Counted from the stretch's first letter, positions 1 through 9,165 are shown. The stretch: DNA of 64,000 bases from Siphonodentalium dalli (GCA_032622095.1 CP136068.1:10209729-10273728); one strand, 5' to 3'. Translations and numbers: made by a program. The notes: a model not told the origin generated them from the letters alone.

Positions 1-600
1 GTTATCTCTCGAGTATAGTTAACTATATTACAAAGACGTTAATGACTATAGGACTATAGTGTAGCGATGACGCACTGACATACTAATTAATTAATTAACC
101 AAACGGTCTTTCCTCCGCCAATAAAACTAAAATATTATCAATCCGAAACTGAAAGAACTAACCAATAAATGTGAAATAACAGAGTTATGGTACATTAATA
201 TGCTTTACACCCTTTTGATCTACATGTCGATTACGATATAATCAGACATTCCAAATTTCGTGACCGTTGAAATTGATATGGGCGTCTTGGGGAGGTGTTA
301 TAATTAGCTCTAAAATACATCCTACCGGATAAAAATTAACTGATGGGCTGGGGTGAATGTTGGCTCAGTTGGTCACGATGTCATTAAGCATCCACGGTGG
401 GTCGAACCAAATGACATAAACCTTTGGAATATATATCTTATTTAGAAATGTCAAAGCAAGTCCACCATCGGATCACAAAGCACCAATGTGCATTCTCGTG
501 AAGAGGAACACACTTATACGCATAACGCACACATGGAATGGGATACCATGGAAGTATATCTGATTCCATGGAATCTGATCTCTAGTTTTATCCTTGGATT
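1..600. other. Intergenic sequence, with a possible tRNA-like SINE remnant at about 355-420
   Basis: No coding region is supported here. Around 361-372 the string TGGCTCAGTTGG fits a pol III A box. About 40 bp downstream, GGGTCGAACC (393-402) resembles a B box that lacks one base. This could be the head of a decayed tRNA-derived SINE. No tail or second copy was found, so it is only suggestive. Confidence 0.25.
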
Positions 601-912
601 TTATTTTTTTTCGTTTCCTTTCTTCTTCTTCTTGTCACTTTTCAGACTACCCATTCGTTCCAGCAGACTTTTCCCACGTTCCACAACTTGTTCGCGCGGC
701 GATACCAATCTAATCTTGATTTTATCCTGGGATTTCTTGTTTGGTGAGGGAATACCCCTCTTGGTAACGTATCGAATCCTAATCCACCGCCGCAGAGCTG
801 TACGATCTCCCCATTCGGACGAGTACCGCTGGTCATATCCTGGTAAAACTTCACCCACCACCATTATGCCATCGCGAAAGCAGTGCCGTAGCTGCCGTTG
901 TCGAATTACCAA
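601..912 (-). CDS. Unrecognised basic ORF with lysine-rich end, possible terminal exon
   Basis: A 103-codon reading frame on the minus strand. Its composition is less biased than the surrounding shadow frames until a lysine-rich C-terminus. The middle reads like a real protein (GEVLPGYDQRYSSEWGD, then RRWIRIRYVTKRG), but I do not recognise the family. The stop codon overlaps an AATAAA-like hexamer, which would suit a last exon. The overlapping minus-strand frame at 642-854 and the plus-strand frame at 488-982 look like shadows. No partner exon was identified. It could equally be a mobile-element fragment. Confidence 0.3.
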   Translation of the reverse strand: MVIRQRQLRHCFRDGIMVVGEVLPGYDQRYSSEWGDRTALRRWIRIRYVTKRGIPSPNKKSQDKIKIRLVSPREQVVERGKSLLERMGSLKSDKKKKKGNEKK

Positions 913-1068
913 ACAATTTAAACAGTTATGCTATCGAAATACACCCGTTAAAGCCTTCTGTGTTGTCCCTTTGATGCGATGATTGCTGCTTTCAGTACTC
1001 GGTAGTCATGCACGAGCGCGAAACCCGGTGACCTCAACTCAATTTATCTGTCGGCGCGGCGGCGGCTT

Positions 1069-1114
1069 ATTCTTTGAAGTTGATGGCCGTCTTTGATGAT
1101 CAACTTCAAAGAAT
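1069..1114. repeat. Perfect 16-bp inverted repeat with 14-nt loop
   Basis: ATTCTTTGAAGTTGAT at 1069-1084 is the exact reverse complement of 1099-1114. It sits in a locally GC-rich patch (cggcgcggcggcggc). It could form a stem-loop; function unknown. Confidence 0.7.
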
Positions 1115-1261
1115 CGGCGCCTGCGATAGACTCTGTCTATTTCGGCGTGACGCACTTGCTCTGAGTGATAACTTGTCAACGCATGTGCAGGTGTGCAGGA
1201 CTCAATTTCACTCAAGTGAGTTGCGAAGTGACATTATAAAGTTTTAAGTTAACAAGTCCAA

Positions 1262-1371
1262 TATGCTGGCATAATGCTTCAGTAAACAGGTGTACATAAT
1301 TTATTTAACAGAATTTATTAAATAAATTATGTAACACTTGTTTAGGCCTACTGAAGCACTATGTCAGTATG
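1262..1371. repeat. Foldback MITE-like hairpin, about 110 bp
   Basis: The left arm (1262-1307) carries GCATAATGCTTCAGTAAACA, then an AT-rich centre. The right arm (1318-1371) is its imperfect reverse complement with a few mismatches. The high arm identity and short loop are typical of a small non-autonomous inverted-repeat element. Confidence 0.6.
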
Positions 1372-1966
1372 CCTTTAAAGTTTATTTGTCAAATTGTGTG
1401 ATATTTTCCCAATTTCCTGCTGTTACAGCTGTTTTAACATTTATTTTATAACTGTTGTTTGACTCTGTGGGAGATTATAAAGATTGTTTCTCAAAATATC
1501 TGGCATTTCTTTATGTACGCACGTTTGTGAAGTCAATCAGTGACAATCACACTGGGCAAGTTTGAAAACAACGATGTTCGATTGGAAGTAAGAATCGGTA
1601 CGGGCCGGTAGACCGTACCATATAAATTTTAAAGGAACATTTTTACACAAAACATATAGAATAATGCACCGGTTCCTGGTTGTTGCACGCGCTCCTGCTC
1701 CGTAATCCGTGGCGCTTCCTTGACCGATGAGGTGTTTGTCACCACCGTTTAGATACATACATCAACTGGGTGGTTATTTGATTATCATAATACATCATAT
1801 ACCTGGGACAAATTAATAACCTAATAACCTTCAGTGATATTAAGCCAAATAATCACGGCAAATAGTGTTAAATCACGTCTTGCTTTGCGTTCGAAAATGC
1901 AACTCAAAACAAACGGCAAATTATGTACGTATATGGGCACAAAACGGTAAATTTCGGAAGGGGTCC

Positions 1967-2012
1967 GACTAGTCGACTAGTAGTCGATTCCCTCTGGCGA
2001 CTAGTCGATTCC
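1967..2012. repeat. Cluster of GACTAGTCGA palindromic words
   Basis: Three overlapping or adjacent copies of ACTAGTCGA-type words within 46 bp, including the palindrome GACTAGTCGACTAGT. Looks like a short degenerate repeat inside intergenic DNA. Confidence 0.45.
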
Positions 2013-2578
2013 TTAAAACCACTAATCGTCCCAACACTAGCGAATTCACCATCAAGAGTCGCTGCATTTAATTAATAATATAAGAACGACGGTGTGTGTT
2101 GTCAATTTGGACATAAAATTGTAAAAAGTACTACTTCGAACAAGATTTTTCTCCTTTTATATCTGATCACCATACCAGAGTTTTTCACATCACTTTAATT
2201 GTCACTACATGTAGCTCCATATACATGTAAGCTACATAAACTTAGTTTGTGTTTTGTGTGTGCATACCCAGAGTGGAACATATCAAAACTATATATATGT
2301 TCTGAATGTAGTATCCAAAAAATTCCGGGGGTTGGTCCCCCATACCCCCACATATCAGAGGGGGTATCCCCCACCATGCTCTCCCACGCTTGTCGCTTCA
2401 TGGCTCGGATGATGCTATGCATCATATATATGTACATATTAAGGGAGCCCCCCCCCCCCCTTCAAATTTCCTGGATCCGCCCATGGTTATCGTCAATGCA
2501 CTCAAAAATTCATCAATATTCTACTACTAGTATGTACAAATGTACATGTATAAATATACAGGTACAGGTATATAATCA
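2013..2578. other. Intergenic AT-rich stretch with a C-run
   Basis: No gene supported. It contains paired G/C blocks around 2326-2372 (gggggttggtccccc type) that could fold, and a C-run near 2450-2460. The reading frames here are interrupted and compositionally random. Confidence 0.4.
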
Positions 2579-3468
2579 CAGTATTTCAAGCGCGAAATCA
2601 GGTGATGAAAAAAGGGATTTTTGTGAGGTATCACACGTACATGCATGTATGTAACGCAGACATTTGTAGTTGGCTTTTATTTGTACTGCCACTCTGGCAC
2701 TCACCATGTATTACTGACATTCTTATGAGGCATGGAATGGATGTTAACCATGAAATATGATTATACCCATGCTGAGGAGGATAAATTAAGGAACTACACT
2801 ACACCGAAAAAATATATAAATGCCACAAATGTAATGGTAGAATGACCCTAATGTCATCATAGTAGATGTACCTTAGATACATGGCTTATTTGCAATGTCA
2901 GCATAAACTTCAAAATAAGGCCTAAGGAAAATATAGGTGTGATTTCCCCTAATTGCCCCCTCCCAGAATTAGAGTCGATAAGAAGGCCTTTTTTGTGAGT
3001 ATTTTCTTTAAACATACTGCCTACAATGTACCATACACATGTACATTAATGTAGAAGTGTACTACATCTACATGTAGTATAAATGGCCTTGATTAAAGGT
3101 GGTGTGATGTAAGTGAATGCACCAAGGAGTTGACTGGGGACTCTGGGAAGGGGTGGATTGGGAAAACACACTTTAAAAAAAGTTTTTTTCTAATCCAGAG
3201 GGGTGGTGTAATAACAAATTTGCAGGAAGCTATGCCGGTGTGGGTGGGTGGCCCGATAGTCAAAGGCACATTGTTTTTACAACCTTATGCAAATTGAATC
3301 TCACTGGATATGCAGGGGTCATGCTACATGTGTATATGTATAATAATAATTTGTTTTCGTAAAATTTAATGCATATAATGAACGGTGCCATACATGTACA
3401 TGTAACATATTGTTTTATTTGGATCAAAGCGTCTTAATGGGTTACTGTATTTTTCCACTATTAACAGG
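2579..3468. other. Non-element flank inside unit A, no gene
   Basis: About 890 bp repeated at 4995-5885 but absent beyond the right arm of the inverted repeat. It therefore belongs to the original flank rather than the element. It contains ACATGTAC-type words and no convincing ORF. A stretch at 3198-3240 (ggggtggtgtaataacaaat) is faintly similar to 63896-63930. Confidence 0.5.
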
Positions 3469-3980
3469 TCAAGCACATCCTGAATTCCACTAGTATAGTG
3501 GTATATGACTATACAGTATTCAAGTTTCCTTTATTTGCACCGGGAACAGAAGACGGCGCATACCCGTACACAGCCAAATATCACTCTTACCAATATCGCA
3601 GCGAATGAACAGACTTCCGTCAAAATTTGTTGTGCGTTCTCTTGCGCCAGCTTTGTTATTCAATAATATTATAATATATTACTAATACCGGTATATGCCT
3701 TTCTAAATGACAATAACATGATGACCCAATCGCTCCTTCATAACATTTCAACTAAGTGCATGCTAATTGAGTTGCTTATCATGTGCCGTCATGATTATTC
3801 ATTCTCCTGGACAAACTATATGTATGATACCGAATTAGTGCGACACTGATTTTGAATAATATTTGTGTGAAATATAATTTCGGATTATCCCTCTTTTATC
3901 AAATTAACAAAACGGTAATGGTCATATACCACAATAATGGTGGAATACCACTATAATAGTGGAATTCAGAATGTGCCTGA
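3469..3980. mobile_element. Inverted-terminal MITE (512 bp), copy in unit A
   Basis: Terminal inverted repeats begin TCAAGCACATCCTGAATTCC on the left. On the right, read in reverse complement, they begin TCAGGCACATTCTGAATTCC. Both continue into paired ccactata/tatagtgg words and a gtcatatacca block. No ORF is present, so it is non-autonomous. It abuts the outer end of the virus-like arm. Confidence 0.7.
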
Positions 3981-4149
3981 TGATGATACCCCGCCTGTTG
4001 GGGGTATTTCAGGAACGATAACTCTATCCGAAGTACGTGACCTATATTCTCTGCAGTACTCCCGTTGGTGTTAGTCTAGACAGTTTGACCTATATTCTCC
4101 GCCCACGCATTGCATCATGGTCTATTTGTATACCGGTTGGGCATGTCCA

Positions 4150-4290
4150 AAAAATTTCAAAAACTTCAAAAATTTCAAAAACTTCAAAAACTTCAAAAAT
4201 TTCAAAAACTTCAAAAATTTCACAAATTTCACAAATTTCAAAATACTTAAAAAAAATATCAATTTTTCTAAAAACTTCAAAAATTATACA
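4150..4290. repeat. AAAAACTTC/AAAAATTTC minisatellite (copy A)
   Basis: Nine-base units alternate aaaaacttc and aaaaatttc. The array is present in all three element copies with different lengths. Long KISKTSK or FKNFKNF frames here are artefacts of the period being a multiple of three. Confidence 0.85.
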
Positions 4291-4443
4291 AAATTCAGGA
4301 TTTAGTCAAAAATATGGCTTGTTGCCTTTCATCGGAAAGCTCTGGGGGTACGGTGGTGAGCGCCACCGAAAAGACCAAGTGAGCGAGGGAAAAAAGAGAA
4401 AAATAACATGACATGTGGTACATACTACAATTTATTATATTAA

Positions 4444-4647
4444 CTATTCACTGTAACGTTCGTCCGAATTGTCATCACTTTCGTCAGATGTGTCATTTGT
4501 TTCGTCCATGAACTTTTCTAGCAATGGTCTGTACTTTAATATTGACATTTTCACTGCATCACGATCTTCAAAACCATTATTCATATATTTGTCCACTTTA
4601 TCCACCGGCCTTTCAATAGCCTTCGAAAATTTAGGTAAATTACTCAT
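4444..4647 (-). CDS. 67-aa virus-like small protein with acidic tail (copy A)
   Basis: An intronless 67-codon frame, present three times in the window (also 6923-7126 and 10656-10859). The N-terminal half is basic and hydrophobic (FSKAIERPVDKVDKYMNNGF). The C-terminal third is strongly acidic and serine-rich (TNDTSDESDDNSDERYSE). No known family is recognised, and there is no signal peptide or membrane segment. The stop is followed within about 10 bp by an AATAAA signal. Differences among copies are single substitutions without frame breaks, which suggests either recent duplication or coding constraint. The acidic tail would fit a chaperone or nucleic-acid mimic, but that is a guess. Confidence 0.6.
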   Translation of the reverse strand: MSNLPKFSKAIERPVDKVDKYMNNGFEDRDAVKMSILKYRPLLEKFMDETNDTSDESDDNSDERYSE

Positions 4648-4739
4648 CCTAGTTCAGTGAATATATCGTTTGGAGTTTCCTTTTTAACTTTTCAAATGTT
4701 TGTCTTCTTCGCTCTTCCTCCTTTTATCTCTTTATCTCT

Positions 4740-4871
4740 TTAACTTATCTTCTTAGCTCCGGGTTTCCTTATAAGTTTTCCAGGTTTCGCTTCAGTCTTG
4801 GGTAGGTCTTTCGAGTCATCGTAGGGTACATATTTATTAAGATCAAAGTCATAATAGTACGGAGTCCCCAT
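4740..4871 (-). CDS. 43-aa microprotein (copy A)
   Basis: A short frame just upstream of the 67-aa gene, in the same orientation. It begins MGTPYYYDFDLNKYVPYDD and ends in a lysine-rich segment (GKLIRKPGAKKIS). It overlaps the downstream end of the zinc-finger gene region in another frame. All three copies (here, 7219-7350 and 10432-10563) keep the frame open. The composition (tyrosine-rich acidic head, basic tail) looks like a real small protein. No family is recognised. Confidence 0.5.
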   Translation of the reverse strand: MGTPYYYDFDLNKYVPYDDSKDLPKTEAKPGKLIRKPGAKKIS

Positions 4872-5885
4872 TCTGGCTAAAGTTCAAAGTGTACTCTGAA
4901 ATAGTAATTTTTATAGGCGCCAAATTACCATCCAAGACATATACCCTTATAAACTGCGGGGTTAGTCCTAGTAACGCGCACGTCAACGCCGTCAACAGTA
5001 TTTCAAACGCGAAATCAGGTGATGAAAAAAGGGATTTTTGTGAGGTCTCACACGTACATGCATGTATGTAACGCAGACATTTGTAGTTGGCTTTTATTTG
5101 TACTGCCACTCTGGCACTCACCATGTATTACTGACATTCTTATGAGGCATGGAATGGATGTTAACCATGAAATATGATTATACCCATGCTGAGGAGGATA
5201 AATTAAGGAACTACACTACACCGAAAAAATATATAAATGCCACAAATGTAATTGTAGAATGACCCTAATGTCATCATAGTAGATGTACCTTAGATACATG
5301 GCTTATGTGCAATGTCAGCATAAACTTCAAAATAAGGCCTAAGGAAAATATAGGTGTGATTTCCCCTAATTGCCCCCTCCCAGAATTAGAGTCGATAAGA
5401 AGGCCTTTTTTGTGAGTATTTTCTTTAAACATACTGCCTACAATGTACCATACACATGTACATTAATGTAGAAGTGTACTACATCTACATGTAGTATAAA
5501 TGGCCTTGATTAAAGGTGGTGTGATGTAAGTGAATGCACCAAGGAGTTGACTGGGGACTCTGGGAAGGGGTGGATTGGGAAAACACACTTTAAAAAAAGT
5601 TTTTTTCTAATCCAGAGGGGTGGTGTAATAACAAATTTGCAGGAAGCTATGCCGGTGTGGGTGGGTGGCCCGAGAGTCAACGGCACATTGTTTTTACAAC
5701 CTTATGCAAATTGAATCTCACTGGATATGCAGGGGTCATGCTACATGTGTATATGTATAATAATAATTTGTTTTCGTAAAATTTAATGCATATAATGAAC
5801 GGTGCCATACATGTACATGTAACATATTGTTTTATTTGGATCAAAGCGTCTTAATGGGTTACTGTATTTTTCCACTATTAACAGG

Positions 5886-6397
5886 TCAAGCACATCCTGA
5901 ATTCCACTATTATAGTGGTATATGACTATACAGTATTCAAGTTTCCTTTATTTGCACCGGGAACAGAAGACGGCGCATACCCGTACACAGCCAAATATCA
6001 CTCTTACCAATATCGCAGCGAATGAACAGACTTCCGTCAAAATTTGTTGTGCGTTCTCTTGCGCCAGCTTTGTTATTCAATAATATTATAATATATTACT
6101 AATACCGGTATATGCCTTTCTAAATGACAATAACATGATGACCCAATCGCTCCTTCATAACATTTCAACTAAGTGCATGCTAATTGAGTTGCTTATCATG
6201 TGCCGTCATGATTATTCATTCTCCTGGACAAACTATATGTATGATACCGAATTAGTGCGACACTGATTTTGAATAATATTTGTGTGAAATATAATTTCGG
6301 ATTATCCCTCTTTTATCAAATTAACAAAACGGTAATGGTCATATACCACAATAATGGTGGAATACCACTATAATAGTGGAATTCAGAATGTGCCTGA
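5886..6397. mobile_element. Inverted-terminal MITE (512 bp), copy in unit B
   Basis: Same element as 3469-3980, with only scattered substitutions; for example the left arm reads CCACTATTATAGTGG instead of CCACTAGTATAGTGG. It was carried along by the tandem duplication. Confidence 0.7.
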
Positions 6398-6566
6398 TGA
6401 TGATACCCCGCCTGTTGGGGGTATTTCAGGAACGATAACTCTATCCGAAGTACGTGACCTATATTCTCTGCAGTACTCCCGTTGGTGTTAGTCTAGACAG
6501 TTTGACCTATATTCTCCGCCCACGCATTGCATCATGGTCTATTTGTATACCGGTTGGGCATGTCCA

Positions 6567-6770
6567 AAAAATTTCAAAAACTTCAAAAATTTCAAAAACT
6601 TCAAAAATTTCAAAAACTTCAAAAACTTCAAAAATTTCAAAAATTTCAAAAATTTCAAAAACTTCAAAAACTCAAAAATTTCAAAAACTTCAAAAATTTC
6701 ACAAATTTAACAAATTTCAAAAAACTTAAAAAAAATATCAATTTTTCTAAAAACTTCAAAAATTAAACAC
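6567..6770. repeat. AAAAACTTC/AAAAATTTC minisatellite (copy B)
   Basis: Longest of the three copies of this nine-base minisatellite. The length polymorphism between otherwise near-identical copies shows that it is unstable. Confidence 0.85.
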
Positions 6771-6922
6771 AATTCAGGATTTAGTCAAAAATATGGCTTG
6801 TTGCCTTTCATCGGAAAGCTCTGGGGGTACGGTGGTGAGCGCCACCGAAAAGACCAAGTGAGCGAGGGAAAAAAGAGAAAAATAACATGACATGTGGTAC
6901 ATACTACAATTTATTATATTAA

Positions 6923-7126
6923 CTATTCACTGTAACGTTCGTCCGAATTGTCATCACTTTCGTCAGATGTGTCATTTGTTTCGTCCATGAACTTTTCTAG
7001 CAATGGTCTGTACTTTAATATTGACATTTTCACTGCACCACGATCTTCAAAACCATTATTCATATATTTGTCCACTTTATCCACCGGCCTTTCAATAGCC
7101 TTCGAACATTTAGGTAAATTACTCAT
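6923..7126 (-). CDS. 67-aa virus-like small protein with acidic tail (copy B)
   Basis: Near-identical to copy A, with two replacements: F to C near residue 7 (KFSK to KCSK) and D to G near residue 30 (DRDAV to DRGAV). The frame and acidic tail are intact. It lies 92 bp downstream of the 43-aa gene stop in the same orientation and is followed by an AATAAA signal. The function is unknown. Confidence 0.6.
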   Translation of the reverse strand: MSNLPKCSKAIERPVDKVDKYMNNGFEDRGAVKMSILKYRPLLEKFMDETNDTSDESDDNSDERYSE

Positions 7127-7218
7127 CCTAGTTCAGTGAATATATCGTTTGGAGTTTCCTTTTTAACTTTTCAAATGTTTGTCTTCTTCGCTCTTCCTCC
7201 TTTTATCTCTTTATCTCT

Positions 7219-7350
7219 TTAACTTATCTTCTTAGCTCCGGGTTTCCTTATAAGTTTTCCAGGTTTCGCTTCAGTCTTGGGTAGGTCTTTCGAGTCATCG
7301 TAGGGTACATATTTATTAAGATCAAAGTCATAATAGTACGGAGTCCCCAT
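7219..7350 (-). CDS. 43-aa microprotein (copy B)
   Basis: Same frame as copy A, starting MGTPYYYDFDLNKYVPYDD. It follows the zinc-finger frame on the minus strand and precedes the 67-aa gene, so the three could be expressed from overlapping transcripts sharing one poly(A) site. No recognised domain. Confidence 0.5.
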   Translation of the reverse strand: MGTPYYYDFDLNKYVPYDDSKDLPKTEAKPGKLIRKPGAKKIS

Positions 7351-7403
7351 TCTGGCTAAAGTTCAAAGTGTACTCTGAAATAGTAATTTTTATAGGCGCC
7401 AAA

Positions 7404-8090
7404 TTACCATCCAAGACATATACCCTTATAAACTGCGGGGTCAGTCCTAGTAACGCGCACGTCAACGCCGCCGGCGGCGGCGTTTTCGGCGGTGGCGGCG
7501 TATGCGGCGTTTGCGGCGGCGGCGTTTGTGGCGTTTGCGGCAAGCGGCGTTTGCGGCAAGCGGCGTTTGCGGCAAGCGGCGTATGCGGCGCTTGCGTTTG
7601 TTGTTGCGTTTGCGTGTGTTGTTGTTGTTGTTGTTGCGTTTGCGTTTGCTGTTGTTGTTGTTGCGTTTGCGTTTGTTGTTGTTGTTGTTGCGTTTGTTGT
7701 TGTTGTTGTTGCGTTTGCGTTTGTTGTTGTTGTTGCGTTTGTTGTTGTTGTTGTTGTTGCGTTTGCGTTTGTTGTCGTTGTTGTTGCGTTTGCGTTTGTT
7801 GTTGTTGTTGTTGGGTTTGCGTTTGTTGTTGTTGTTGTTATTGTTGTTGTTGCGTTTGCATTTGTTGTTGTTGTTACGTTTGCGTTTGTTGTTGTTGTTG
7901 TTGCGTTTGTGTTTGTTGTTGTTGCGTTGTTGTTGTTGTGTTGTTGTTGTTGTTGCTGTTGCTGCTGCTGCTGCTGCTGCTGCTGTTGTTGTTGTTGTTG
8001 TTCTGAAGGCGTGTGTTTAACTTTGATATGACGCTTCAAACTATCTTGGCAAGCATAGGCACTTAAGCACTCTTCACACTCATACTTCAT
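7404..8090 (-). CDS. One-finger C2H2 protein with long Q and N/A/T tracts (left copy)
   Basis: A 228-codon intronless frame. Residues 5-26 form one classical C2H2 finger (C-x2-C-x12-H-x4-H, YECEECLSAYACQDSLKRH). A basic linker follows, then about 20 glutamines from CAG/CAA codons. A long tract built from CAA/ACA/AAC-type triplets gives NATTTTTNANA repeats. The C-terminus is alanine- and arginine-rich (AYAACRKRRLPQTP) and encoded by GCC-rich repeats. It ends with DVRVTRTDPAVYKGICLGW, a frame different from the right copy. A TATA box lies about 45 bp upstream of the ATG. A DNA-binding regulator is the simplest reading. The low-complexity part may be hypervariable rather than functional. Confidence 0.65.
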   Translation of the reverse strand: MKYECEECLSAYACQDSLKRHIKVKHTPSEQQQQQQQQQQQQQQQQQQQQHNNNNATTTNTNATTTTTNANVTTTTNANATTTITTTTTNANPTTTTTNANATTTTTNANATTTTTTNATTTTNANATTTTTNATTTTTNANATTTTANANATTTTTTHANATTNASAAYAACRKRRLPQTPLAANATNAAAANAAYAATAENAAAGGVDVRVTRTDPAVYKGICLGW

Positions 8091-8134
8091 TTTCCTATAT
8101 AATCAGTGAAATCGAGCGTTCTTCTATGCACCTA

Positions 8135-8144
8135 TATTTATATA
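8135..8144 (-). promoter_or_regulatory. TATA box of the left zinc-finger gene
   Basis: On the minus strand this reads TATATAAATA, 45 bp upstream of the ATG at 8090. The same box is present at the same distance in the right copy. A consensus TATA box with a very short leader is common in DNA-virus genes. Confidence 0.65.
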
Positions 8145-8320
8145 GAACAGAAACAAGGTAAATGGTGGACTAGTTCACTAGTTCAGATTGTCGTTCATAA
8201 CGTCTCTTCGTGTTGTTTGTACTGGATACAAATGTCAATGCAATTATGAGTGATTTCAATATGCACACTCTATTGTTAGGTAAAAAATTGGCGTTTGGCG
8301 GCGGCGGCGTCGCTTGCGGA

Positions 8321-8352
8321 TATATATATATATATATATATCTATATATAAA
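8321..8352. repeat. TA microsatellite, left arm
   Basis: Run of TATATA between the 3' end of the Bcl-2-like gene and the zinc-finger promoter. It is mirrored at 9538-9558 in the right arm. A GGCGGCGGCGTCGC patch flanks it. Confidence 0.85.
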
Positions 8353-8365
8353 CACACAATTGATA

Positions 8366-8947
8366 TTAATATGTTTGCCAATAATTTACACATCCATGAA
8401 TCGATATGAAAACATTATGGTTCATTGTCAACATTTTTGACGAGTAATTGTCAATATTTAGACATTCCTGGAAGAAATTATCCCAACTGCCTTCCCGTTC
8501 GACCCATTGGTCAGTGTATAATGTCACGATAGTGTGTGCCCATTGCACAATTTCGCTGACCAATGAGAAGTCGTTGTCTTTGTATGCTTTTAAACACATT
8601 TTTCCGGTGAACAGGAATGCAGCCATTATTCTCTCCCATGTGTAGGGGCCATCTTCCCGAAATATATTGTCCAACAAGTCACTAAATATATAGGGAAAAT
8701 GATCCCTACCGTAACTGTCCAATTTCCCTGTCAGCTCATTTAACAGCCACATGTTATAATTTTCCAGCTGTTGAAGTATTCTTCTGGTGCAGTCACGTAT
8801 TTCATCTAACTCTGATAAATAAAAGTTATTAGTGTTTGGGTAATGAAAGCCGTTTCTCAGAATGATATGCCTGACATAACTTTTCATCAAATATTTCGTA
8901 ACTGCGCCAACTTCCATACTGTTCAATTTCTTGAGCTGTGTATCCAT
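8366..8947 (-). CDS. Bcl-2 family protein, intact, intronless, no membrane anchor
   Basis: A 193-codon frame that I recognise as a Bcl-2 fold. The BH1 motif is clear (FREDGPYTWERIMAAFLFTG, matching the family pattern of NWGRI followed by FxFGG). BH2 is clear at the end (WVEREGSWDNFFQ, matching W-x(4)-GGW-x-x-F). An N-terminal BH4-like helix (TKYLMKSYVRHIILRNGF) and a BH3-like helix (IRDCTRRILQQLENY) sit in the expected order. There is no hydrophobic C-terminal tail, so the product should be soluble. The frame lacks introns, unlike typical host BCL2 genes, and stands upstream of the zinc-finger gene in the same orientation. Its N-terminal third lies in the unique spacer of the palindrome. The likely role is to block host cell death; pro-survival versus pro-death cannot be decided from sequence. 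Confidence 0.8.
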   Translation of the reverse strand: MDTQLKKLNSMEVGAVTKYLMKSYVRHIILRNGFHYPNTNNFYLSELDEIRDCTRRILQQLENYNMWLLNELTGKLDSYGRDHFPYIFSDLLDNIFREDGPYTWERIMAAFLFTGKMCLKAYKDNDFSLVSEIVQWAHTIVTLYTDQWVEREGSWDNFFQECLNIDNYSSKMLTMNHNVFISIHGCVNYWQTY

Positions 8948-9153
8948 TATTATTTGTTTCCCCTTCTACGTCAGACATAAAATATCAGCAGTCCCTTTAT
9001 TATGTTGAGCCAGCAAACCAATCAAAATGCATGATATTAACGTGTTCCGACACGTTTCATTTCTAATTTTAGATGTTAAATGTGCCGACATTGTTCTTTG
9101 GTAAAATTGGCGCGCGCGGAGGGGGAGGGGGGGGGGGGTGAGAGGGCCGCGCG
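8734..9153. other. Unique central spacer of the palindrome
   Basis: About 420 bp not repeated between the arms. It contains the 5' part of the left Bcl-2-like gene (to 8947) and its upstream region. It ends in a GC-rich patch at 9108-9157 (gcgcgcgcgg, a long G run, then gccgcgcgc). The abrupt switch into the right arm occurs at this GC patch, which could be a recombination or end-joining scar, or a collapsed or misassembled point. Confidence 0.75.
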
Positions 9154-9165
9154 CTGACAGGGAAA

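Larger units (their letters stand above)
2579..4994. repeat. Tandem duplication unit A (2.4 kb)
   Basis: This block is repeated head to tail immediately downstream as 4995-7470. I count roughly ten scattered substitutions over 2.4 kb, plus a length difference in one minisatellite. Each unit contains flanking non-element DNA, a 512-bp MITE and the outer part of the virus-like arm. Unit A ends abruptly inside the GCC-rich tail of the zinc-finger gene, where the sequence jumps back to the unit start at a short CA-rich microhomology. Confidence 0.9.
3978..4994. mobile_element. Truncated outer arm of the virus-like element (unit A)
   Basis: This is the third, partial copy of the element arm. It holds the terminal region, the TTCAAAAA minisatellite, and the 67-aa and 43-aa genes. 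It stops just inside the 3' end of the zinc-finger gene. The order and orientation match 6395-7470 and are inverted relative to 10330-11360. Confidence 0.85.
4995..7470. repeat. Tandem duplication unit B
   Basis: Second head-to-tail copy of unit A. It is longer because the TTCAAAAA minisatellite has expanded (6567-6770 against 4150-4290). Homology to unit A ends at about 7470, in the GCC-rich tail of the zinc-finger gene, after which the element continues uninterrupted to the palindrome centre. Confidence 0.9.
6395..8733. mobile_element. Left arm of the palindromic virus-like element
   Basis: This arm is the reverse complement of 9154-11360. The outer end starts at a GATACCCCGCCTGTTGGGGG-type terminus, which is itself partly palindromic. 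From the inner side outwards it carries the Bcl-2-like gene, the zinc-finger Q/N/T gene, the 43-aa gene, the 67-aa gene and a minisatellite. All are read on the minus strand, away from the centre. The arms differ by scattered substitutions and by repeat-tract lengths. They are therefore not an exact mirror copy. Confidence 0.88.

Noticed and set aside
4037-4411. KISKTSK/FKNFKNF frames (also at 6454-6766 and 10892-11222)
   Set aside because: Products of a nine-base minisatellite; length varies between copies and frames are open only because of the period.
7368-8031. Long C/V/L-rich frames on the strand opposite the zinc-finger gene (and their mirror at 9848-10414)
   Set aside because: They are antisense readings of GTT/TTG triplet tracts; composition is impossible for an ordinary protein and they add nothing beyond the real frame.
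8366-8947. Ordinary host BCL2 gene
   Set aside because: No introns, no membrane anchor, compact viral-like neighbours and inverted duplication argue against it, though a retrocopy cannot be fully excluded.
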